A stretch of DNA of 64,000 nt from Naasia sp. SYSU D00948 (lineage in GTDB: Bacteria > Actinomycetota > Actinomycetes > Actinomycetales > Microbacteriaceae). Location of the stretch: positions 1,415,127-1,479,126 of the forward strand of contig NZ_JAFMTA010000001.1 of assembly GCF_017916515.1 (NCBI RefSeq), given 5' to 3'. Shown one piece after another: positions 41,563-50,016 of this stretch; position 1 is the stretch's first letter, and every line of letters starts with the position of its first letter. The position numbers and the translations under genes are program-made. The notes under the pieces were generated by a model that saw only the letters and a program-made list of their open reading frames with translations, was not told the DNA's origin and did no database searches.

Positions 41563-42945
41563 GTGGAAAGGCCCACCGACACTCTCGCGGCGCAGGCGGC
41601 CGCGCTCGCTCAGCGGGTGGCGGAGCTGGCCTGGGCCGGGGAGGCGGCGTCGCTGGCGGAGGTGGCCGACGGGCTCACCGACGCGGCGCTGATCGAGTGC
41701 CTGGAACGGGTCGGGAGCCTTTCGAACCTGGTCGATGCGATCGGCAGCCGGCTGGCCGGAGTGTTCACGGCCCGCTCCGCCCGCGACGGGGAGGAGCCGC
41801 TGGCGAAGCGGCTGGGCAGCCGGTCCGCGCCGCTCGCGGTCGCCGCGGTCGCGCACGTGTCCACCGGCACCGCGACCGGCTGGTGCCAGATCGGCGACCA
41901 GCTTCGGCTCCGCCGCTCGCTCACCGGGGAGCTGCTGCCCGAGCCGCACCCCGTCACCGCCGCCGCCCTGGAGACCGGGTCGATCGGCGCCGACGCCGCC
42001 TCGCTCATCCTGGACACCCTCGGCACCGTCGCCGACCAGGCCGACCCGGAGCGGCTGACCGCGTGGGAGGAGTTCCTGGTCGGTGAGGCCCTCACCGAAT
42101 CCAGCACCGGGCTGCGGCAGGCCTGCCGCGCACTGATCGCGCACGCCGACCCCGACGGCATCCAACCTCGCGAGGAGGAACTGCGCGCCAAAGCCGGCGT
42201 GAGGATCCTCACCCGCCGCGACGGCATCACCCGCTACCTCATCGACGCCGACCCGGAAAGCGACGGCTGGCTGCGCACCGCCCTCGATGCCCGCACCGCA
42301 CCCCGCCGCGAGGTCCGCTCCACCGACCAGGACGTCCCCTCAGACACTGCCCTCGAAGACTCCCGCACCCTCGGCCAGAAGCGGCTCGACGCCCTCGTCG
42401 GCATCGCCCGCGACTCACTCACGCACGACCCCGGCGAGGTCTCCGGCACCGCCGTGACCATGCTGGTCACCATCACCCACGACGCGCTCGTCACCGGCAT
42501 CGGCGCCGCCACCATCGACGGCATCGACCAGCCCATCTCCGCCGCGACCGCCCGCCGGCTGGCGTGCCACGCCAGGATCCTCCCGGTCGTGCTCGGCGGG
42601 GACTCCCAGCCCCTGGACCTCGGCCAGAGCCGCCGCCTGTTCAGCCAAGCCCAGCGCTACGCCATGACCATCCGCGACCGCGGCTGCATCTGGCCCGGCT
42701 GCCACGAACCACCCGGCCGCTGCGAAGCCGCCCACCTCACCGCCTGGCACCAGAGCCCCGGCCTGCCGCACGGACCCACCGACCTGAGCAACGGCGTCCT
42801 GCTCTGCCGCTTCCACCACCGACGACTCGACAACGACGGCTGGACCATCCGATTCATCGACCGGACCCCGCACCTGATCCCACCACCCTGGGTCGACCCC
42901 ACCGGCACCCCACGACCAGCCGGACGCCACACCCTCGCCGCCTGA
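41563..42945 (+). CDS. DUF222 / HNH endonuclease-type protein
   Basis: A 460-residue protein of the actinobacterial DUF222 family, related to the mycobacterial 13E12 repeat genes. The N-terminal ~300 residues are the helical DUF222 domain (SRRLFSQAQRYAMTIRDRGCIWPGC closes it). The C-terminal HNH part has CIWPGC, CEAAHLTAWH, LSNGVLLCRFHHRRLDNDGW with the His/Asn/His set. CAGAAT plus 7 bases precedes the GTG (leaderless pattern); starts further upstream are possible. These genes are often multicopy. Downstream lies a degenerate tandem repeat. Confidence 0.85.
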   Translation: MERPTDTLAAQAAALAQRVAELAWAGEAASLAEVADGLTDAALIECLERVGSLSNLVDAIGSRLAGVFTARSARDGEEPLAKRLGSRSAPLAVAAVAHVSTGTATGWCQIGDQLRLRRSLTGELLPEPHPVTAAALETGSIGADAASLILDTLGTVADQADPERLTAWEEFLVGEALTESSTGLRQACRALIAHADPDGIQPREEELRAKAGVRILTRRDGITRYLIDADPESDGWLRTALDARTAPRREVRSTDQDVPSDTALEDSRTLGQKRLDALVGIARDSLTHDPGEVSGTAVTMLVTITHDALVTGIGAATIDGIDQPISAATARRLACHARILPVVLGGDSQPLDLGQSRRLFSQAQRYAMTIRDRGCIWPGCHEPPGRCEAAHLTAWHQSPGLPHGPTDLSNGVLLCRFHHRRLDNDGWTIRFIDRTPHLIPPPWVDPTGTPRPAGRHTLAA

Positions 42946-42996
42946 CGCGTACCGCGCCGCGGCTACCGCTGCAGAGCGCGCGCCACCGGCCGCACT

Positions 42997-43084
42997 CTTG
43001 CTCCGCTGAAGCTTCTCCGCCATCGGCGCTTGCTCCGCCGTCAGTGGCTGCTCCGCATTCCGGCGCTGCTTCCGCCGACCTGCG
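42997..43084. repeat. Five degenerate ~18-base tandem repeats
   Basis: Units start at 42997, 43012, 43029, 43048 and 43066. Each begins CTTGCTCCGC or a variant (CTTCTCCGC, CTGCTCCGC, CTGCTTCCGC), then 6-10 variable bases. They fill the space between the DUF222/HNH gene and trkA. No gene is seen in them. Confidence 0.6.
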
Positions 43085-43114
43085 CTACCTCCAGGGGGAG
43101 CTCCGCCCGACGTG

Positions 43115-43783
43115 TCAGACCAGGGCCGCGAAGCGCTCGATGTCGCCCGTCGTGCCCGACACGATGACGAGGTCGTGCGTCGAGACGACGGTGTCGGCCG
43201 TCGCGTACGTGAACGGCTTTCCCGGCGACTTCACGCCCACAACGGTGACGTGGTGCTTCTTCCGGACCTGGGACTGACCGAGCGGCATGTCCCGGATCGG
43301 CTTCGGCGGGTGCATCTTCACGATCGCGAAGTCGTCGTCGAACTGGATGTAGTCGAGCATCCGGCCCGAGACGAGGTGGGCGGTGCGCTCTCCCGCCTCC
43401 GCCTCCGGGTAGATGACGTGATTCGCGCCGATGCGCTCGAGGATCGTGCCGTGCGAGCGGGAGATCGCCTTCGCCCAGATCTGCGGAATCCCGAGGTCGA
43501 CGAGGTTGGCGGTGATCAGCACGCTCGCCTCGACGGAGGAGCCGACGGCGACGACGGCGACCTGGAAGTCGCGCGCCCCGAGCTGCTGCAGCGCCTCGAT
43601 GCTGCGCGCATCCGCTTGGACCGCGTGCGTCACCCGCTCCGCCCACTTCTGCACGAGGCCCGCGTCCTCGTCGACCGCGAGCACCTCGCGGTCCAGACGG
43701 TCGAGCTGACCGGCGGTGGCGGCGCCGAAGCGTCCCAGCCCGATCACCAGGACGGGCGCATTGTGCGGGATGCGATCAACCAA
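43115..43783 (-). CDS. TrkA-type potassium channel regulator
   Basis: A 222-residue RCK protein. The TrkA-N Rossmann motif is VLVIGLGRFGAATAGQL, with acidic VLAVDED at the end of strand 2 for the adenine ribose. The C-terminal TrkA-C domain runs from about 140 (VKMHPPKPIRDMPLG). It gates the TrkH channel encoded just upstream. TTG at 43783 is the likely start: AGGAGAGG lies 7 bases before it and it overlaps the trkH stop by 8 bases. The longer frame upstream reads through trkH. Confidence 0.88.
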   Translation of the reverse strand: MVDRIPHNAPVLVIGLGRFGAATAGQLDRLDREVLAVDEDAGLVQKWAERVTHAVQADARSIEALQQLGARDFQVAVVAVGSSVEASVLITANLVDLGIPQIWAKAISRSHGTILERIGANHVIYPEAEAGERTAHLVSGRMLDYIQFDDDFAIVKMHPPKPIRDMPLGQSQVRKKHHVTVVGVKSPGKPFTYATADTVVSTHDLVIVSGTTGDIERFAALV

Positions 43784-45188
43784 CGATCGGCCTCTCCTCG
43801 GCTCGATTGAACAGCTGCTGCCGCTGGCTCGCGGCGAGGGCCGCAGCGAGCGTAACCGTTCCGATCCGGCCCATGAACATCGTGGCACTCATGACGTACT
43901 TGCCCGGATCGTCGAGGGTCGCCGTGAAGCCGGTGCTGAGCCCGACGGTGGCGAACGCGGAGATCACGTCGAAGAGCACGAAGTCGAGCCCGGCGTCCGA
44001 GAGCTGCAGCAGGATGATCGAGGCGACCGCCACGGTCGTCGCGCCCCACAGCACGACACTGACGGCGAGCCGCAGCACGTCGCCCGGGATCTTCCGCTCG
44101 AAGACGCCCATCGACGCGTTCCCCCGAGCCTCGGCGAATGCGGCGATGAAGAGGACCGCGAGCGTCGTCACCTTGATGCCGCCGGCGGTCGAGGCGGATC
44201 CGCCGCCGACGAACATCAGCATGTCGGTCACGAGCAGACTCGACTCGCGGAGATGACTGAGGTCGAACGTCGAGAACCCGCCGGACCTCGTCATGACGGA
44301 CAGGAACAGCGACTCGAACGCGATCTCGGGCAACGGCTGATCGCCGTACGAGTCCGCGTTGCCCCACTCGAGCACCATGTACGCGAGAGCGCCCGCGAAC
44401 ATCAGGAACACCATCGCCACGAGCGTGAGCTTGACGTGGACCGACCAGCGGTGGGGGCGACGCAGATTGTGCGAGAGCGCGTAGATGACCGGGAAGCCGA
44501 TGGCGCCCAGGAACACCGCCACCATCATCCAGGACAGGAACCAGATGTCGTCCACGAAGGGGTCGAAGCCGACATTGGGCAGCACGAAGCCCGTGTTCGT
44601 GAAGGCGGAGGTCGAGAACGCGATCGCGTCGCCCGCTGCGATGACGGGATCCACTCCCTTGAGCAGGATGCTGGGGTAGAGCAGGATCGCGATGGCCAGC
44701 TCGATGACGATCATGCTGACCGCGACGGTCAGCAGCAGGCCGCCGACCTCCGCGAGACCGGAGCTCGATGACCCGCGGCGCATCGCCATCGGGTTGACGT
44801 CGCCCGCCACGAGGAGCCGCTGACGCAGGCTCAGCCGCCGCGACACGATCAGGCCCATCACCGAGGCCATGGTCAGGACGCCGACGGCGCCCAGCTGCGT
44901 GCCGATCACGATGACCACCTGACCGAGGACCGACCAGTGGGTCGCCATGTCGACCGTCGCCAGGCCGGTCACGCAGATGGTGGAGGTTGCCGTGAACAGG
45001 GAGTCCGCGAGGCCCGTGATGGTGCCGTCGGCCGACATCACCGGCAGGGACAGGAGGAACGTGAACAGGGCGATCATCCCGATGAACAGCGCGATCGCGA
45101 ACCGGGCGGGCGTGACCGAGACGAAATGGGACAGCACACCGGCTGCCCGCTCCGCCAGGTTGCGGCCGCGCGTGAGCCCGTTGCTCAT
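43776..45188 (-). CDS. TrkH/KtrB-type potassium transporter
   Basis: A 470-residue membrane protein with the four-fold P-loop repeat of the SKT family: TATSTICVTGLATVD, STSAFTNTGFV, TRSGGFSTFDL and ATVGLSTGFT, each with the selectivity-filter Gly. GGGSASTAGGIKV is the conserved loop between the last repeats. It forms the pore; the downstream TrkA protein regulates it. The ATG has AAGGAG upstream. Divergent from arsR with 61 bases between starts. Confidence 0.92.
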   Translation of the reverse strand: MSNGLTRGRNLAERAAGVLSHFVSVTPARFAIALFIGMIALFTFLLSLPVMSADGTITGLADSLFTATSTICVTGLATVDMATHWSVLGQVVIVIGTQLGAVGVLTMASVMGLIVSRRLSLRQRLLVAGDVNPMAMRRGSSSSGLAEVGGLLLTVAVSMIVIELAIAILLYPSILLKGVDPVIAAGDAIAFSTSAFTNTGFVLPNVGFDPFVDDIWFLSWMMVAVFLGAIGFPVIYALSHNLRRPHRWSVHVKLTLVAMVFLMFAGALAYMVLEWGNADSYGDQPLPEIAFESLFLSVMTRSGGFSTFDLSHLRESSLLVTDMLMFVGGGSASTAGGIKVTTLAVLFIAAFAEARGNASMGVFERKIPGDVLRLAVSVVLWGATTVAVASIILLQLSDAGLDFVLFDVISAFATVGLSTGFTATLDDPGKYVMSATMFMGRIGTVTLAAALAASQRQQLFNRAEERPIVG

Positions 45189-45249
45189 GCTTTCTCCTTT
45201 ATCCCCATGGGGGATGGGGCTTTCTCCTCCAGAGCCCTACCCTTGCAGA

Positions 45250-45714
45250 ATGGCGGACATCTTCGACGTCGTGGCCGACCCAACACGGCGCGATCTGCTG
45301 CAGATCCTGCTGCAGCGATACGCCGAGGGAGCCGGTGCTCCTCACGGCGGAGAGTCCAGCGTGGGGGAGCTCGTCCAGCGTCTGGGCCTCAGCCAGCCGA
45401 CCGTCTCCAAGCATCTGAAGGTCCTCCGGGACAGCGCACTCGTGACGGTGCGCGACCAGGGCCAGCACCGCTTCTACAAGCTCGACCTCGCACCGCTCAA
45501 GGCGCTCGAGGACTGGCTCGTGCCCTTCCTCACCGCGGACCTGCCGCAGGAGGACGTGGCGCTGCTCGAGCCCACACCCGTCCTCGTGCTGCCGGAGCGA
45601 CTCCGCAGCGTCGCCCGGACGCTGGGCGCGGCGGGAGCGACGGCGGTGTACTCGGCGCAGCGCGTGGTCCGGCCGCGGCAGCGGTCGCGGGGCGTCCTCG
45701 GTCCGGTGCCCTGA
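45250..45714 (+). CDS. ArsR family transcriptional regulator
   Basis: A 154-residue winged-helix protein. HTH region IFDVVADPTRRDLLQILL and LGLSQPTVSKHLKVLRDSALVTVRDQGQHRFYKLDLAPL. There is no Cys, so the usual metal sites of SmtB/ArsR are absent and the signal is probably not a soft metal. The C-terminal 45 residues are basic and probably disordered. TACCCT followed by 6 bases precedes the ATG (leaderless pattern). Confidence 0.88.
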   Translation: MADIFDVVADPTRRDLLQILLQRYAEGAGAPHGGESSVGELVQRLGLSQPTVSKHLKVLRDSALVTVRDQGQHRFYKLDLAPLKALEDWLVPFLTADLPQEDVALLEPTPVLVLPERLRSVARTLGAAGATAVYSAQRVVRPRQRSRGVLGPVP

Positions 45715-45720
45715 CCCTCC

Positions 45721-45750
45721 TTTACACGCGTTCTCCGCCGCACGTAAGGT
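45721..45750 (+). promoter_or_regulatory. Promoter of the excisionase-type HTH gene
   Basis: TTTACA (45721-45726), 18 bases, TAAGGT (45745-45750). The leader to the ATG at 45787 is about 30 bases and contains GGAG. Confidence 0.55.
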
Positions 45751-45786
45751 GACTCCACCCTCTGCACCCTTCTCCTGGAGAGCCCG

Positions 45787-45975
45787 ATGTCGCTCGCGGA
45801 CGCCCGTTTCCTCACCGTCGCCGAAGTCGCCGACATGATGAGCGTGTCCCGCATGACGGTGTACCGACTCGTGCACTCGGGCGACCTCCCCGCGATCCGC
45901 TTCGGCCGCTCCTTCCGAGTGCCCGAGTGGGCCGTCGAGGAGGCGCTCCGCAACCTCGTCTCCGAGGCGTCCTGA
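45787..45975 (+). CDS. Excisionase-type (MerR-like) helix-turn-helix protein
   Basis: A 62-residue DNA-binding protein: FLTVAEVADMMSVSRMTVYRLVHSGDLPAIRFGRSFRVPEWAVEEAL. Full length for the family. In mycobacteria a protein of this type sits directly before the bS22 gene and near proC, the same grouping as here, so it is a conserved core regulator and not a phage excisionase. Confidence 0.9.
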   Translation: MSLADARFLTVAEVADMMSVSRMTVYRLVHSGDLPAIRFGRSFRVPEWAVEEALRNLVSEAS

Positions 45976-45981
45976 CGCGGG

Positions 45982-46050
45982 GGCCGGCGTCCGCCGGCCG
46001 TTCGGTACACTGGGTCGTCACGTTTTCCCGGTTCTGCAGTGGAACCCGGG
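45982..46050 (+). promoter_or_regulatory. Leader region before bS22: hairpin, -10 element, second hairpin
   Basis: GGCCGGC/GCCGGCC (45982-45999) may end the HTH transcript. TACACT (46006-46011) could be a -10 for bS22; no good -35 is seen. CCCGGTTC with GAACCCGGG (46027-46050, one bulge) forms a hairpin in the roughly 60-base leader and could serve autoregulation. Confidence 0.35.
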
Positions 46051-46079
46051 CTCTCCGTTCGTTCCAGTGAGGTGGACCC

Positions 46080-46178
46080 ATGGGCTCAGTCATCAAGAAG
46101 CGCCGCAAGCGCATGGCGAAGAAGAAGCACCGCAAGCTGCTTCGCAAGACCCGTCACCAGCGCCGCAACAAGAAGTAG
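46080..46178 (+). CDS. 30S ribosomal protein bS22 (AURKAIP1/COX24 domain)
   Basis: A 32-residue, extremely basic protein: MGSVIKKRRKRMAKKKHRKL then LRKTRHQRRNKK. This is the actinobacterial small-subunit protein bS22 seen in mycobacterial ribosome structures. GAGGTGG lies about 7 bases before the ATG. A strong terminator follows about 60 bases after the stop. Confidence 0.93.
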   Translation: MGSVIKKRRKRMAKKKHRKLLRKTRHQRRNKK

Positions 46179-46237
46179 TCGCGGCCCCGATCCTGGTGCG
46201 CCGTTCCCTTTGCGGGGCCGGCGACCGGATCCTTCGC

Positions 46238-46275
46238 AACGCCGGCTCCCTCTCGGGGCCGGCGTTCGTTCTTTT
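46238..46275 (+). terminator. Rho-independent terminator after bS22
   Basis: AACGCCGGC (46238-46246) pairs with GCCGGCGTT (46258-46266), followed by CGTTCTTTT. The best terminator in the window. Confidence 0.75.
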
Positions 46276-46298
46276 GTGGTGCCCGCTACGCTGACGCG

Positions 46299-46559
46299 GT
46301 GGCGACGGTGATCGTGACCCTGCTGGGCAAGCCCGGCTGCCATCTCTGCGACGACGCCCGCACCGTCGTTGAGGACGTGGTGGCCGGGTTCCCCGCCGGA
46401 TCCGTCGAGTTCGAGGAGCGCAGCATCCTCGACGACGCCGACCTCCTCGAGCGCTACGCGGACGACATCCCGGTCGTGCTCGTCGCGGGCCGCGTGCACA
46501 CGTACTGGCGGGTCGACCCCGACCGACTGCGCCGCACGGTCGCCGACGCGCTCGCCTGA
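46299..46559 (+). CDS. Glutaredoxin-like (DUF836) protein
   Basis: An 86-residue thioredoxin-fold protein with redox motif CHLC near residue 14 (LLGKPGCHLCDDA) and cis-Pro segment DIPVVLVAG. Short length and this motif match the glutaredoxin/DUF836 group. TACGCT plus 6 bases precedes the GTG (leaderless pattern). Confidence 0.8.
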   Translation: MATVIVTLLGKPGCHLCDDARTVVEDVVAGFPAGSVEFEERSILDDADLLERYADDIPVVLVAGRVHTYWRVDPDRLRRTVADALA

Positions 46560-46636
46560 CGCATCCCGGGCCGATCCGGAGGATCCGGGCCGGAACGCCG
46601 GCCCGGAGACGCCGAACCGGCCCCGGTTGCGCCGAG

Positions 46637-47947
46637 CTAGGGCTTCAGCCGGTTCGGCCCGCGGAAGAGGTAGGTGACCTCGCGGATGCTCGGCAGGCCG
46701 AGCAGCAGCATGATCACCCGGCTGAGACCCATACCGAACCCGCCGTGTGGCGGGACGCCGTACCTGAAGAAGTCGAGGTACGAGCCGAGCTCCTCGACGT
46801 CGAGGCCCATGTCGCGCGCCTGCGCCTCGAGCACGTCGATGCGGTGCTCGCGCTGCGCGCCCGTCGAGATCTCGACGCCGTTGAAGATCAGGTCGTAGCT
46901 GTTCGTCAGTCCCTGATCGTCCGCGTGACGCATGTGGTAGAAGGGCCGGATGCTCGACGCGTAGTCCGTGAGGAAGACGAACTCGTGCCCGTACGTCTCC
47001 TTGACGTACGCCGCGATGCGGCGCTCGCCCTCCGGGTCCATGTCCTCGTCCGCGCGCGGGACGACGTATCCGCGGTCCGCGACGATCTGCTTCGCCTCCG
47101 CGAGCGGGATGCGCGGGAACGGCAGCGCCGGCACGGTCACCGAGACGCCGAACGCCTTCTCGATCTCGTCGCCGTGCCGGTCCTTGACAGCGGTGAGGGC
47201 GGCGACGAGGAGCTCCTCGTGCATCCGCATGACGTCCTCGTGGCTGTCGACCCAGCTGATCTCGGCGTCGATGCTCACGAACTCGGTCGCGTGCCGCGAG
47301 GTGAATGAGGGGTCGGCGCGGAACGCGGGGCCGATCTCGAAGATCTTGCCGAAGCCCGCCGATTGGGCCATCTGCTTGAAGTGCTGCGGGCTCTGAGCGA
47401 GGTATGCCGTGGTCTCGAAGTACGGCACCTGGAAGAGCTCTGCGCGCGACTCGCTCGGGCTCGCCATGAGCTTCGGCGTGTGGATCTCGATGAAGCCGCG
47501 CTCCACCCAGTACGTGCGCAGGGCGTGCTCGAACGTCGTCTGGATCCGGAAGATCAGGTTGTGCTCCGGACGCCGCAGGTCGAGCCAGCGCCAGTCGAGC
47601 CGCTTGTCGATGCTCGTGTCCTCAGCGATCGGGCTCTCCGGCAGGGAGGCGCCGGTGACCTCGAGGGCGCCGATCCGCACCTCGATGCCGCCGAGCTTCA
47701 CGCGCTCGTCGTGCTTGAGCTCGCCGTCGACCCGCACGAAGCTGCCGAGCGCCAGCCCGGAGATGATGCGCGAGGTGTCGTCGTCGCCCTCGGGGCGGGG
47801 CCGGACGAGCTGGACGGCGCCCGACTCGTCGCGGAGGACGAGGAACTGCACCTTCTTCTGATCCCGGACGGTCTCGACCCAGCCGGCGACGGTGACGGGG
47901 CCGTCCTCGAGGGCAGCGAGGTTCTGGACGAGGGTGCGCTCACTCAC
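46637..47947 (-). CDS. aspS: Aspartyl-tRNA synthetase, archaeal/eukaryotic-type
   Basis: A 436-residue class II synthetase: OB-fold anticodon-binding domain (VTVAGWVETVRDQKKVQFLVLRD), motif 2 (FEIGPAFRADPSFTSRHATEF) and motif 3 (GGFGMGLSRVIMLLLGL). It is about 150 residues shorter than the usual bacterial AspRS because the GAD insertion domain is absent, which makes it the archaeal-type enzyme. In bacteria that type is often non-discriminating and charges tRNA-Asn as well, needing GatCAB. GTG at 47947 is the most likely start; TAGGCT lies 8 bases upstream. Confidence 0.92.
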   Translation of the reverse strand: MSERTLVQNLAALEDGPVTVAGWVETVRDQKKVQFLVLRDESGAVQLVRPRPEGDDDTSRIISGLALGSFVRVDGELKHDERVKLGGIEVRIGALEVTGASLPESPIAEDTSIDKRLDWRWLDLRRPEHNLIFRIQTTFEHALRTYWVERGFIEIHTPKLMASPSESRAELFQVPYFETTAYLAQSPQHFKQMAQSAGFGKIFEIGPAFRADPSFTSRHATEFVSIDAEISWVDSHEDVMRMHEELLVAALTAVKDRHGDEIEKAFGVSVTVPALPFPRIPLAEAKQIVADRGYVVPRADEDMDPEGERRIAAYVKETYGHEFVFLTDYASSIRPFYHMRHADDQGLTNSYDLIFNGVEISTGAQREHRIDVLEAQARDMGLDVEELGSYLDFFRYGVPPHGGFGMGLSRVIMLLLGLPSIREVTYLFRGPNRLKP

Positions 47948-48039
47948 GGGCTCCAAGCCTAGGGGCTTCCGCGACGGGCGAACGGGCGGCGGGGATCGGC
48001 GCAGGATCGCCACAGGAGAGCCTCCGTAGACTTGACTGC

Positions 48040-48678
48040 GTGGTCGCCAGCGCTCTCCATCTCGTGCGCCACGGCGAGGTGGACAACCCGGGGCGGGTGC
48101 TCTACGGGCGCCTCCCCGGCTTCCGGCTCTCCACGCTCGGCAACCGCATGGCGGAGGCCGCGGCCGAAGCGCTGGCCGACCGTCCCGTCCGCCGGGTGAT
48201 CGCATCCCCGCTGCAGCGGACCCAGGAGTCGGCGGCCCCGGTCGCCGCGGCCTTCGAGCTGCCGGTCGAGACCGACGAGCGGCTCATCGAGCCGTTCAAC
48301 CGGTTCGAGGGCAAGCGCGTCTCCTTCGGCCCCAGCATGCTGGCGACGCCGGAGGCCTGGCCCTGGATGAGCAACCCGTTCCGACCCAGCTGGGGGGAGC
48401 CGTACGTCAGCATCGCGGCCCGGATGCTCGCCGCGATCAGCGACGCCTACTCCTCCGTCGACGACGGCGATGTGGTCCTCGTCTCGCACCAGCTGCCGAT
48501 CTGGATGGTGCACCGCAGCCTCCGCGGCGAGCGGCTGTACCACGATCCGCGCCGCCGCCGCTGCGACCTCTCGAGCATCACGACCGTCGAGATGCGGGGT
48601 GCCCGCTTCGTCGAGACCCGCTACCTCAACCCCGCCGGGCCCCTTGCGCGCGCGGCCGTCGACGAGGGGGCCGTGTGA
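48040..48678 (+). CDS. Histidine phosphatase family protein
   Basis: A 212-residue phosphoglycerate-mutase-like phosphatase. Catalytic LVRHGEVDN at the N-terminus, the second Arg in ASPLQRTQESA, and VVLVSHQLPI with the second His. TAGACT plus 7 bases precedes the GTG (leaderless pattern). Its stop overlaps the tlpA start by 4 bases, so it heads the cytochrome c maturation operon; the link in function is unclear. Confidence 0.88.
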   Translation: MVASALHLVRHGEVDNPGRVLYGRLPGFRLSTLGNRMAEAAAEALADRPVRRVIASPLQRTQESAAPVAAAFELPVETDERLIEPFNRFEGKRVSFGPSMLATPEAWPWMSNPFRPSWGEPYVSIAARMLAAISDAYSSVDDGDVVLVSHQLPIWMVHRSLRGERLYHDPRRRRCDLSSITTVEMRGARFVETRYLNPAGPLARAAVDEGAV

Positions 48679-49265
48679 GGCGATTCCTCGCCGCGCTCGC
48701 GCTCGTCCTGGCGGCGGTCTCCCTGGCCGGCTGCGGCTCCGACCCGCTCGCGGAGCAGTACCGGGAGGGCAGCGGCAAGGAGTACATCGCGGGCGACGGC
48801 ACCGTCGAGACCTACGCGGCCGGACAGCGGGAGGCGCCGCGCGCGTTCAGCGGCGAGACCGAGCAGGGCGGCTCCATCAGCTCGGCCGAGCTCGCGGGGA
48901 CCGTCACCGTGCTCAACTTCTGGTACGCCTCCTGCCCGCCCTGCCGTGCGGAGGCGCCCGACCTGCAGGCGCTCGCGGAGCAGTTCGAGCCGGACGGTGT
49001 GCGGTTCGTCGGCGTGAACACGCGCGACGAGGCGGGGACCGCAAGCGCCTTCGCCGAGACCTTCGGCATCACGTACCCGTCGATCCTCGACTACCGGGAC
49101 GCGGCGGTGCAGCTCGCCTTCAGCGAGGCGATCCCGCCGAACGCCGTCCCCACCACGCTCGTCCTCGATCACGAGGGCAGGATCGCCGCCCGGATCCTCG
49201 GCCAGGTCACCGAGCCCGGCATCCTCAAGGCGATCATCAGCGACACCGTCGCAGAGACGGCCTGA
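48675..49265 (+). CDS. TlpA/ResA-type thiol-disulphide lipoprotein
   Basis: A 196-residue lipoprotein (lipobox SLAGC, Cys about residue 20). The thioredoxin fold has FWYASCPPCRAEAPDL, CPPC being the active site, and the cis-Pro segment NAVPTTLVLD. It keeps apocytochrome c haem-site cysteines reduced outside the membrane. GTG overlaps the previous stop (GTGA). Next gene ccdA begins 1 base after its stop. Confidence 0.92.
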   Translation: MRRFLAALALVLAAVSLAGCGSDPLAEQYREGSGKEYIAGDGTVETYAAGQREAPRAFSGETEQGGSISSAELAGTVTVLNFWYASCPPCRAEAPDLQALAEQFEPDGVRFVGVNTRDEAGTASAFAETFGITYPSILDYRDAAVQLAFSEAIPPNAVPTTLVLDHEGRIAARILGQVTEPGILKAIISDTVAETA

Positions 49266-49266
49266 C

Positions 49267-50016
49267 ATGGGCAGCGTCGCCGACGCCGTCACCGGGCCCC
49301 TCGCGCTCGCGCTGCCGGTCGCCCTCCTCGCGGGGCTGGTGTCGTTCGCGTCGCCGTGCGTGCTCCCGCTCGTGCCCGGCTACCTCGCGTACATCGGCGG
49401 GTTCGCCGACGGCCGATCCACCGCGGCGGACCGGCGGGGCCGGCTGCGCCTGGCGTCCGGGGTCGGCCTGTTCATCCTCGGCTTCGCCGTCGTGTTCGTC
49501 GCCTTCGGGATCGCGTTCGGCGCCGCCGGGTTCTGGCTGGTGCAGTGGCGGGACCTGATCACGCGCATCGCGGGCGTCGTCGTCATCGCGCTCGGCATCG
49601 TGTTCGCCGGGCGGTTCGGCTGGTTCCAGCGCACGGTGCGCCCCCGCTGGCAGCCGGTCGCCGGCATTGCGGGGGCACCGCTGCTCGGCGCGATCTTCGC
49701 GATCGGCTGGACCCCGTGCATCGGTCCGACGCTCGCCGCCATCCTCGGCATCAGCCTCGACGGCGGGTCGCCGTGGCACGGAGCCGTGCTGGGCCTCGCC
49801 TACGCGCTCGGACTCGGCATCCCGTTCCTCCTCGTGGCGCTCGGCTTCGGCTGGGCCGCGCGCTCGATCGCGTTCCTCCGCCGGCACATCCGTGCCATCA
49901 ACCTCGCGGGCGGCGTGCTGCTCGTCGCGATCGGCGTGCTCATGGTGACGGGGCTCTGGAACGCGTGGATGCTGCAGCTCGGGGCGGTGATCGGCGGCTA
50001 TGTCACGGTCCTCTGA
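49267..50016 (+). CDS. ccdA: Cytochrome c biogenesis protein CcdA
   Basis: A 249-residue membrane protein with six hydrophobic segments. The redox cysteines are in SFASPCVLPLVPGYLAYIGG (helix 1) and AIGWTPCIGPTL (helix 4), both with the adjoining Pro. It passes electrons from cytoplasmic thioredoxin to the TlpA-type lipoprotein. Its end overlaps resB by 17 bases. Confidence 0.94.
   Translation: MGSVADAVTGPLALALPVALLAGLVSFASPCVLPLVPGYLAYIGGFADGRSTAADRRGRLRLASGVGLFILGFAVVFVAFGIAFGAAGFWLVQWRDLITRIAGVVVIALGIVFAGRFGWFQRTVRPRWQPVAGIAGAPLLGAIFAIGWTPCIGPTLAAILGISLDGGSPWHGAVLGLAYALGLGIPFLLVALGFGWAARSIAFLRRHIRAINLAGGVLLVAIGVLMVTGLWNAWMLQLGAVIGGYVTVL

Noticed and set aside
41563-42945. HNH protein as a homing endonuclease or restriction enzyme
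   Set aside because: The DUF222 fusion is a widespread actinobacterial family; there is no methylase, intron or intein next to it.
45787-45975. Excisionase-type HTH protein as a sign of a prophage or integrative element
   Set aside because: No integrase, attachment repeats or phage genes are near, and the pairing with bS22 is a conserved core arrangement in actinobacteria.
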